8,481 nucleotides of DNA. It comes from an uncultured Cocleimonas sp. (GTDB lineage Bacteria > Pseudomonadota > Gammaproteobacteria > Thiotrichales > Thiotrichaceae). The DNA is taken from assembly GCA_937974135.1 (NCBI GenBank), contig CALJIH010000071.1, forward strand, positions 1-8,481, given 5' to 3'. This document shows, piece after piece, positions 1-5,285 of the stretch. The notes beneath the pieces are model-generated. The model was not told the DNA's origin. It searched no databases and saw only the letters and a program-made list of their open reading frames with translations. Made by a program: the position numbers and the translations under genes. The first letter of the stretch is position 1. Every line of letters begins with the position of its first letter.

Positions 1-963
1 GGGGTGCGTGCAGCTTGGGATAATCCCTCTATGAAATTTCATCAAATCAATGAAATTTCAGGTGATGCTAAAACGTCTGTGCATCTACTTAAATTTGATT
101 CTATTCATGGTATTTGGAATCCTGATTGTGATGCTACTGAATCCCAAATGACCATTAGCGATTCGACGAAAATGGTTAAAATCAAGCATACATCTAATCA
201 AGCCATTGCAGATACTGATTGGTCAGAATGCGATGTGGTGTTGGAATGTTCGGGTAAGTTTAGAAGTATAGAATCTTTACAAGCCTATTTTGATCAGGGT
301 GTAAAAAAAGTCATTGTCGCTGCTCCTGTGGATGGTGTTTTGAATATCGTTTATGGTATTAACGACCATTTATATGATGCTAAAAATAACCATTTAATCA
401 CAGCTGCATCTTGCACTACCAATTGCCTCGCACCTGTAGTCAAAGTCATCAATGAAAAAGTCGGTATCAAACATGGCTGTATGACCACAATTCACGATAT
501 TACCAATACTCAAACCATTATTGATAAAGGGCATAAAGACTTACGTCGAGCCAGAGCTTGTGGGCAGTCACTCATTCCCACCAGTACTGGTTCTGCCAAA
601 GCGATTACAAAAATATTCCCTGAGCTAGAGGGCAAGCTGAATGGCTTGGCCGTGCGTGTTCCTGTGTTGAATGCATCGTTAACCGATATCGTGTTTGAGC
701 TGAGTCGCGAAGTAACCGAAGATGAAATTAACGGATATTTTAAAGAAGCTTCTGAAACTTACTTAAAAGGTATCTTGGGTTTCGAAGAACGCCCATTGGT
801 ATCTGTGGATTATAAAGGTGATGCGCGATCATCTATCGTTGATGCGCAATCTACGATGGTGATTAATGGCACACAGCTCAAAGTTTACGCTTGGTATGAT
901 AACGAATGGGGATATATGAATCGTATGATGGAATTGACCGATAAAGTTATAGCCAATTTATAA
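1..963 (+). CDS. ArsJ-associated-type glyceraldehyde-3-phosphate dehydrogenase, 5' partial
   Basis: This enzyme would oxidise glyceraldehyde 3-phosphate with NAD. In the ArsJ-associated subfamily, arsenate replaces phosphate and the product, 1-arseno-3-phosphoglycerate, is exported by ArsJ. The reading frame is open at the window edge; the first codons read G-V-R-A-A-W, matching the region just after the N-terminal Rossmann glycine motif, so roughly 15-20 residues are missing and the GTG at 4 is not the true start. Visible are the catalytic motif ASCTTNC (Cys about residue 137 of the fragment), the partner histidine in TTIHDITNTQ (about 164), HKDLRRARA, and the C-terminal WYDNEWGY. The segments TIHDITNTQ, ILGFEERPLVSVDY and AIADTDWSECD resemble, from memory, the arsenic-linked subfamily more than glycolytic GapA. 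No arsJ lies downstream, so it would have to be upstream or elsewhere. Family assignment is firm; the subfamily is likely but unverified. Confidence 0.85.
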   Translation, partial: GVRAAWDNPSMKFHQINEISGDAKTSVHLLKFDSIHGIWNPDCDATESQMTISDSTKMVKIKHTSNQAIADTDWSECDVVLECSGKFRSIESLQAYFDQGVKKVIVAAPVDGVLNIVYGINDHLYDAKNNHLITAASCTTNCLAPVVKVINEKVGIKHGCMTTIHDITNTQTIIDKGHKDLRRARACGQSLIPTSTGSAKAITKIFPELEGKLNGLAVRVPVLNASLTDIVFELSREVTEDEINGYFKEASETYLKGILGFEERPLVSVDYKGDARSSIVDAQSTMVINGTQLKVYAWYDNEWGYMNRMMELTDKVIANL

Positions 964-1090
964 TCATTAAATGGAGATCTCTCAAGAGTGGAGTTGTGTT
1001 GCTTTTGTAGGCTTACCAAAAGCCCAAAAAAATGCTCGGATTTCCACAAGGAAATAACAATGACGCATGGTTTTAGCGAAGCAATGAATT

Positions 1091-1114
1091 AAAAAAAGAC
1101 ACCCCCCCACTTTT
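1091..1114 (-). repeat. G-tract repeat, copy 1 (inverted relative to copies 2 and 3)
   Basis: Read on the minus strand this is AAAAGTG, a run of G, then TGTC and a T-run. It matches copies at 2072-2091 and 4510-4532 apart from GTGG instead of GTAG and one extra G. It overlaps the stop codon of the transporter gene (TTA at 1113-1115) and lies about 130 bp after the GAPDH stop codon. With copy 2 it forms a pair of inverted repeats whose T-rich ends point outwards, about 1 kb apart. Confidence 0.8.
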
Positions 1115-1970
1115 AGGTTCTTTCTTTATTTGAGAGAAAAAAAGATGCAAAGCCAGACACTAATAAAATCACTAAGCCCAAGAAACTGAGGGTATCGGGT
1201 AAGTCATTAAATACCACATAACCAAAGAATGTAGCGGCGATCAGTTGCGTATATACAAATGGCGCGACAACACTCGCTGGTAATCTGCGATTACCTTCCA
1301 AAATTAGTAAGTTACCAATGGCGGATGCAATGGCACTTAGCAGTACCAATAAGGTAATGTTTAGATTTAATTCAGGAATTGAATCAATCACAAATGGTGT
1401 TTGTACAATCGCGCCAATACTTAAGCTAGAGAGTAAAATAAAACGGGATCGATACATCCCTGTGAGCCAACGATTTGCTACCAGCATGCCTCCGTAAAAG
1501 AATCCAGCTAAAACAGCAAATCCCATGCCCATTGTCATGCCAAAACCTGGTTTGATAACCAGTAGTGTACCGAAAAACCCAATGAATAATAAAACTGATC
1601 TGAATTTACTTATTTTCTCTTTAAGAAGTAATGCCGCTAAAAAATATGAAAATATTGGACCAATAAAAAAGGCACCAAATGCGTTTGCTAGTGGTTCCGT
1701 TCTAATGCTGATCATGATGCACGTGACTGCAGCAACAAATAGCAAAGCACGAAGTATGATGCGCCAATTTAAAAAATGTTCTAATTCTTCTAGTTTTATG
1801 CCACTAAAAGGTAGGATAAATAGTGCGCCTATTAAGGCACGAGTCCAAGTAATAAAGATCGGGGAAACTCCTTGTTGAGTCATCAATTTACCTGCAGTAT
1901 CACCGAGTGGAATGAGACTCATACCGAGAAGAATCATCGGTATTAATATCCATTTATTAGAGAAGTTCAT
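1113..1970 (-). CDS. EamA/DMT-family transporter
   Basis: An inner-membrane protein of 285 residues, the usual size of the drug/metabolite transporter superfamily with two tandem EamA repeats and about ten membrane helices. The first repeat covers roughly residues 8-140, with the typical PLANAFGAFFIGPIFSYF and LLLKEKIS segments near 93-121 and LLVIKPG at 136-142. The second covers roughly 150-280. The substrate cannot be told from sequence; relatives export amino acids, metabolites or drugs. The ATG at 1968-1970 is directly preceded by an in-frame TAA, so no longer form exists, but I see no clear Shine-Dalgarno sequence. The gene converges with the GAPDH gene. Its stop codon lies within repeat copy 1 and its upstream side ends at a GC-rich scrap next to copy 2, so the whole gene sits between inverted repeats. 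Confidence 0.88.
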   Translation of the reverse strand: MNFSNKWILIPMILLGMSLIPLGDTAGKLMTQQGVSPIFITWTRALIGALFILPFSGIKLEELEHFLNWRIILRALLFVAAVTCIMISIRTEPLANAFGAFFIGPIFSYFLAALLLKEKISKFRSVLLFIGFFGTLLVIKPGFGMTMGMGFAVLAGFFYGGMLVANRWLTGMYRSRFILLSSLSIGAIVQTPFVIDSIPELNLNITLLVLLSAIASAIGNLLILEGNRRLPASVVAPFVYTQLIAATFFGYVVFNDLPDTLSFLGLVILLVSGFASFFLSNKERT

Positions 1971-1996
1971 TTAAGACAGTTTAAAGATAATTAAAA

Positions 1997-2071
1997 CACC
2001 CAGCCAGAGTGTAGCCGAGACAACGAGAAAGCGCAGCGACGGCGGTCCGAAGGGTGAGGTGTAACCGAATC
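1997..2071. other. GC-rich scrap, possible remnant of a repeat-associated element
   Basis: This stretch is clearly richer in G and C than the flanking AT-rich DNA and leads directly into repeat copy 2. On the plus strand one frame is open for about 22 codons and reads basic and polar (for example AETTRKRSDGGPKGEV) before a TAA near 2063. This could be the tail of a lost protein, but the length is too short to identify. The composition and position next to the repeat suggest a degraded mobile or REP-type element; that is inference. Confidence 0.4.
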
Positions 2072-2091
2072 AAAGTAGGGGGGTGTCTTTT
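2072..2091 (+). repeat. G-tract repeat, copy 2
   Basis: Core AAGTAGGGGGGTGTCTTTT, identical to copy 3 across the core. The similarity to copy 3 continues downstream: TTTAAATAGA at 2100-2109 corresponds to 4538-4547, and AGAC at 2114-2117 to 4551-4554. The shared unit is therefore about 45 bp and ends just before the bolA stop codon. The GTAG at the foot of the G-run recalls the GTAG tetranucleotide of REP sequences used by REP-associated tyrosine transposases, but no transposase gene is present here. Confidence 0.8.
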
Positions 2092-2118
2092 CTAAGGAGT
2101 TTAAATAGAGTTTAGACT

Positions 2119-2424
2119 CTATTTTCCTCCACCTTCACATTGCGGTGAATCTGCGACTTTACCCGCTTTTTCAAAATACTCATCAGGTGTCATCGTGTGT
2201 AATGCGAGTGCATGAATTTGTTGTAATTCATCCGCTAAAGCGGCGTTAATCATGCGATGTCTGGCGATTAGCATTTTACCTTCAAATACTTTGCTTACAG
2301 CAACAACTTTATAATGGGATTCGGTAGCAGGACCGTTGTGCATATGACTTTCATTGATCACATCTAAAAATTCTGGGTCGAGTGCTTGATTGAGTTTGTT
2401 TTCGATAATGGATTGCATTTGCAT
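2119..2424 (-). CDS. bolA: BolA-family protein
   Basis: A 101-residue cytosolic protein of the BolA/IbaG fold. Family members partner with monothiol glutaredoxins in iron-sulfur cluster handling; E. coli BolA also acts as a stress and morphology regulator. Typical features are an N-terminal IENKLNQAL helix, the SHMHNGPATESHYKVVAVS segment (about residues 26-44), the FEGKMLIARHRMIN nucleic-acid-binding-like stretch (about 47-60) and the LALHTMTPDEY tail. The length matches the family. The ATG at 2422-2424 is used; a second ATG two codons later is possible, and the ribosome binding site is weak. It is separated by 79 bp from the upstream Gate-domain gene on the same strand and may share its transcript. 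Repeat copy 2 lies just after its stop codon. BolA proper versus another BolA-family paralogue is not certain. Confidence 0.9.
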   Translation of the reverse strand: MQMQSIIENKLNQALDPEFLDVINESHMHNGPATESHYKVVAVSKVFEGKMLIARHRMINAALADELQQIHALALHTMTPDEYFEKAGKVADSPQCEGGGK

Positions 2425-2503
2425 GGTGATTACTCAGTTTCTTTATATTCTTAGTATGTCTAAATTTCTATGATTAACAAGGATTCAATTGCTAGTCTAA
2501 TAA

Positions 2504-3469
2504 TTACTTAGAATAAACAAAATAACGTTCAAAATGTATTCTTGAAAGTCGTTTAACCAAACGAATCATGATGCTAGTTAGTAGTATCGCAAAAAATACT
2601 CTGAAAAATAAGGCACCTGAAATATGTGCACCCAATAGTAAAATTAAAATTGTGTCTTCAATTATGCTATGCAATAAAGCGAGTAGGGTAAGCGAACCAA
2701 ATATTTCATGTTTACTTACTTTTTCACTTTTTGCTTCATTAATTAATAATCCACCACCATAAACAACGCCTAATAAAATACCAATAATGGTTATTGATGT
2801 GGTGTTTTTTCCTAACCCTATGAATCGTAACAGTGGTTGTAGTGCTGAGGCGATTAGGTTTTCGATGCCACTCACTTTAAGTATTTTTAAAAATGTCATC
2901 AGTACCGCAATAATGACAAAGACTTGAGAGAAGGTTATTAACTGATTTAACACCCAAGCTGATAGGCTATCATCATTACTCAGTGTAGGATTCCAAAGCG
3001 CTTGATTGTCTTCGCTTAAAAAATTACCTGCACTATAAATTTGATGTAAAACAAATCCCACGAACAACGCGCCTAAAACGCGTAATAGAAAGATATACAG
3101 CACGCGCACCCCGGCTTTTTGAATGATGCGAATTTCGATTGGCAATGCGTGTGCTACTAACATCATGCCGCCCAGAACGGTAACTTGCGCAACTGAGAGG
3201 GTTTCTTGGTGCGCCATGCTGATAAAAATGATCATACCGCCATAAATGTTAGTGAGAAGCGTAGTTGCCCAAACTAAACCCATGGATGAGGGTAGACCTA
3301 CAAACTGCATTAAAGGCTCTAAGGCTAGTGCTATGTATTCGATACCACCCAGTTCTTCGATAATTTTTACGATAATAATAATCGGAATCATCAGCTTGAA
3401 TAAATTAAAACTGGTACTGAATATTTCTTTGATTAGTGATTGGGTAAAATTTGAGAACTTAGGCATCAT
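2504..3469 (-). CDS. Gate-domain (nucleoside recognition) membrane protein
   Basis: An integral membrane protein of about 321 residues with two Gate-type repeats, as in nucleoside-recognition and spore-maturation SpmA/SpmB-like proteins. Numbered from the upstream TTG, the two halves match visibly: ALEPLMQFVGLP followed by NIYGG (about residues 52-81), and ALQPLLRFIGLG followed by VVYGG (about 212-242). Each half has a later polar-in-membrane segment, AHALPIEIRIIQKAG (109-123) and LHSIIEDTILILLLGA (269-284). These acidic residues within hydrophobic helices could line a transport path. The biological substrate is unknown. Two adjacent ATG codons (3467-3469 and 3464-3466) are candidate starts; a TTG at 3476-3478 overlaps the gluQ stop codon as TTGA and would add three residues. 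No strong Shine-Dalgarno separates these options. Overlap or near-overlap with gluQ implies co-transcription and probably coupled translation. Confidence 0.8.
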   Translation of the reverse strand: MMPKFSNFTQSLIKEIFSTSFNLFKLMIPIIIIVKIIEELGGIEYIALALEPLMQFVGLPSSMGLVWATTLLTNIYGGMIIFISMAHQETLSVAQVTVLGGMMLVAHALPIEIRIIQKAGVRVLYIFLLRVLGALFVGFVLHQIYSAGNFLSEDNQALWNPTLSNDDSLSAWVLNQLITFSQVFVIIAVLMTFLKILKVSGIENLIASALQPLLRFIGLGKNTTSITIIGILLGVVYGGGLLINEAKSEKVSKHEIFGSLTLLALLHSIIEDTILILLLGAHISGALFFRVFFAILLTSIMIRLVKRLSRIHFERYFVYSK

Positions 3470-3474
3470 AGGTT

Positions 3475-4413
3475 TCAATTCTGCTGGTAAACAATTGTCT
3501 TAACTTTAGGAATTGCATCCGCATCCCAGTTTGAGATTGCCCATTGCCAAAAGTCTTGTAGGTTAGAAAAATCATCTTGGTTTGCATCGGTTTGTCCCAA
3601 AAATTTCATAGCTTTTAGTAATTGTTGAATTTTAGCGTTGGTGCTGGTCGCATTAAGTTCAGGTGAGTGATTTTGCTTGCTGAGTTTCTTTCCGTCATTA
3701 GTGGTTGCCACTGGAAAGTGCAAATAAGCAGGTGTTTGATAACCGAGTAACTTTTGTAAGAAGATTTGTCGAGGTGTGTTATCAAATAGATCTGCGCCTC
3801 GAACCACATGATTGATACCTTGTAAGTGGTCATCAACCAAAACAGCCAACTGATAAGCAAATAAGCCTCCACGGCGTTTGAGAATAAAGTCGCCAATGTC
3901 ATGTTCAATATTCTGACAAAATGGTTCCTTTTGACACTCGTCTTGAAAGCAGATTTCTTGATTATTCGTTTTAACACGAATGCTTGGACGTTTTACGTCT
4001 TTATTGAGTTGGCCATTTCTGCATAAACCGGGATAGTTATAGCCATAGGTCATGTCCGATGATAATGATTGTAAATCTTTACGCGTACAACTACAGGCAT
4101 AGACGTGTTTGGAGATAGCATCTAAAGCTGCTTGATAATAATCTGTGCGCTCACTTTGGTAGAATATTTCACCATCCCATGCAAAACCATAAGCTTCAAG
4201 GGTCTGGATGATTGCGCTACTCGCACCTTTTTGTTTGCGTTGAGTGTCTACATCTTCAATGCGCAGATACCATTGGCTTTGGGGATTTTTTCTAGCACAG
4301 AGATAACTTGCGACAGCAGCAATTAATGAACCAAAATGTAAACCACCCGTGGGTGATGGAGCGAATCTTCCTATTCTGATTTGATTATCAATGTTTGATG
4401 CTTGCTTTGACAT
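3475..4413 (-). CDS. gluQ: Glutamyl-queuosine tRNA(Asp) synthetase
   Basis: A class I synthetase paralogue (also called YadB) that activates glutamate without tRNA and attaches it to queuosine at position 34 of tRNA-Asp. It has the catalytic domain of glutamyl-tRNA synthetase without the anticodon-binding domain; 312 residues fits the family. Visible are RIGRFAPSPTG (13-23), the HIGH-equivalent HFGS (26-29), and RIEDVDTQR (51-59). A zinc-type site of Cys107, Cys109, Tyr127 and Cys131 follows, in the order C-x-C, Y-x3-C. VVRGADLFDNTPRQ (203-216) and the KMSKS-like KLSKQ (243-247) complete the set. The ATG at 4411-4413 gives the expected N-terminus, though no clear ribosome binding site is seen. 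dksA lies upstream on the same strand, the order known from enterobacteria where the two are linked, but here a terminator and a repeat copy lie in the spacer. Confidence 0.95.
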   Translation of the reverse strand: MSKQASNIDNQIRIGRFAPSPTGGLHFGSLIAAVASYLCARKNPQSQWYLRIEDVDTQRKQKGASSAIIQTLEAYGFAWDGEIFYQSERTDYYQAALDAISKHVYACSCTRKDLQSLSSDMTYGYNYPGLCRNGQLNKDVKRPSIRVKTNNQEICFQDECQKEPFCQNIEHDIGDFILKRRGGLFAYQLAVLVDDHLQGINHVVRGADLFDNTPRQIFLQKLLGYQTPAYLHFPVATTNDGKKLSKQNHSPELNATSTNAKIQQLLKAMKFLGQTDANQDDFSNLQDFWQWAISNWDADAIPKVKTIVYQQN

Positions 4414-4475
4414 GTTTGCACTTTAATACAAATCAATGATTAAAGAACGTCTAAGCTTTGCATAATCGAATTATT

Positions 4476-4498
4476 CGTTTAAAAAAACTACTTAAACG
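4476..4498. repeat. Short inverted repeat in the dksA-gluQ spacer
   Basis: CGTTTAA at 4476-4482 is the exact reverse complement of TTAAACG at 4492-4498, with a 9-base spacer. No T-run follows on either side at a terminator distance, so it could be an operator or part of the repeat element beginning at 4510. Confidence 0.45.
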
Positions 4499-4509
4499 GT
4501 AAGTTCGCT

Positions 4510-4532
4510 AAAAGTAGGGGGGTGTCTTTTTT
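4510..4532 (+). repeat. G-tract repeat, copy 3
   Basis: Core identical to copy 2 (GTAG followed by a G-run, TGTC and T-run). It is followed by a perfect 14-base palindrome TCTATTTAAATAGA at 4534-4547, part of which is shared with the flank of copy 2. It lies downstream of dksA, right after the dksA terminator in the direction of transcription, so gluQ transcripts reading through from dksA would include it. Confidence 0.8.
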
Positions 4533-4556
4533 ATCTATTTAAATAGATTCAGACAT

Positions 4557-4588
4557 AAAAAAAGGAGCTGATTAACTCAAGCTCCTTT
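4557..4588 (-). terminator. Rho-independent terminator of dksA
   Basis: On the minus strand a perfect 9-bp stem (AAAGGAGCT / AGCTCCTTT, plus-strand arms 4561-4569 and 4580-4588) with a 10-base loop runs into seven T residues (A-run at 4557-4563 on the plus strand). It lies 22 bp after the dksA stop codon and would limit read-through into gluQ, as described for dksA-gluQ in enterobacteria. Confidence 0.88.
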
Positions 4589-4610
4589 ATAAGGTTTGTT
4601 ACATGAAAGA

Positions 4611-5057
4611 TTAAGCGATTTGTTTTTCTTTAATCTCTTCAGTTGTTTTACAGTCGATGCATAAATCCGCAGTTGGACGAACTTCTAAACGCTGTAAGCC
4701 AATCTCGATGCCGCAAGCGTCACAAAAACCGTAGTCATCTGCATCCACACGTGCGATTGTTTTATCGATCTTCTTTACTAATTTTCTCTCTCTGTCACGT
4801 GCTCGTAATTCGAGAGTAAATTCTTCCTCTTGGGTTGCCCGATCTGCAGGATCAGAGAAGTTACTCGCTTCTTCCTGCATATGACCCATGGTGCGGTCAA
4901 CTTCTTCCATTAAGCTTGTTTTCCACGCAATTAAAATACCACGGAAATGAGCAAGCTGATTTTCATTCATGTACTCTTCGTTCTTTTTTGCCTTATAAGG
5001 CTCGATACCGTCTACAGGTAGTGCAGATTTGCGCGTGATTGCTGATTTAGTAGCCAT
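4611..5057 (-). CDS. dksA: RNA polymerase-binding transcription factor DksA
   Basis: DksA enters the RNA polymerase secondary channel and, with ppGpp, represses stable RNA promoters and activates amino-acid biosynthesis promoters. The protein has 148 residues (E. coli 151). The coiled-coil tip carries the DPADRA motif with Asp69, Asp72 and Ala74, the DxxDxA residues needed for activity. The four-cysteine zinc finger is complete at Cys112, Cys115, Cys133 and Cys136, within CDAC and PTADLCIDCKT. The ATG at 5055-5057 has a good ribosome binding site, AAGAGGA (plus-strand 5062-5068), four bases upstream. The gene diverges from ligA, ends in its own terminator and is followed by gluQ. Its predicted promoter has a GC-rich discriminator, pointing to feedback control by ppGpp/DksA as known for E. 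coli dksA. Confidence 0.97.
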   Translation of the reverse strand: MATKSAITRKSALPVDGIEPYKAKKNEEYMNENQLAHFRGILIAWKTSLMEEVDRTMGHMQEEASNFSDPADRATQEEEFTLELRARDRERKLVKKIDKTIARVDADDYGFCDACGIEIGLQRLEVRPTADLCIDCKTTEEIKEKQIA

Positions 5058-5126
5058 ACTATCCTCTTAAATTTACTAGTGCAAAACTAATTTGCATATT
5101 AAGTAATGCTCCGTTGAATAGAATTT

Positions 5127-5164
5127 CAAGGCGCGTATTGTACATGAAATCCCTTTAAGGTAAA
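5127..5164 (-). promoter_or_regulatory. Predicted dksA promoter with GC-rich discriminator
   Basis: On the minus strand the -10 TACAAT (plus-strand 5137-5142) is followed by ACGCGCCTTG (5127-5136). A moderate -35 TTTACC (5159-5164) stands 16 bp upstream of the -10. The start would lie some 70-75 bases before the ATG. The ten bases after the -10 differ at only one position from those after the -10 of the tRNA-Gly promoter. Such GC-rich discriminators are a hallmark of promoters inhibited by ppGpp and DksA. Confidence 0.6.
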
Positions 5165-5170
5165 TACCTT
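5157..5170. promoter_or_regulatory. Palindromic site AAGGTAAATACCTT
   Basis: A perfect 14-base palindrome with 6-bp arms overlapping the predicted -35 region of dksA in the dksA-ligA divergent spacer. Position and symmetry suggest a repressor site, but I do not recognise the regulator. Confidence 0.4.
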
Positions 5171-5285
5171 GTTTTCGTAGTACGATTCTCTAGCTATATC
5201 GTCTTGAATACTTTAATAAAATTACGCTTTGTTTGTGTCCTGTATTACGCTAATGTTCATAATCTTTACTTAAATTTACGATGTA

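Noticed and set aside
1007..1035. GGCTT/AAGCC hairpin after the GAPDH gene as a terminator
   Set aside because: The stem is only about 5 bp and is followed by an A-run, not a T-run, on the plus strand.
1525..1878. Plus-strand 117-codon ORF
   Set aside because: It lies entirely antisense to the well-supported DMT transporter gene and shows no domain or ribosome binding site.
2097..2119. GAGTTTAAA/TTTAGACTC hairpin as a bolA terminator
   Set aside because: The stem is AT-rich, includes a wobble, and is not followed by T residues in the bolA direction; the similarity to the flank of copy 3 suggests it belongs to the repeat.
3615..3977. Minus-strand 120-codon ORF in a second frame of gluQ
   Set aside because: It is an out-of-frame shadow of gluQ, whose catalytic and zinc motifs are all in the main frame.
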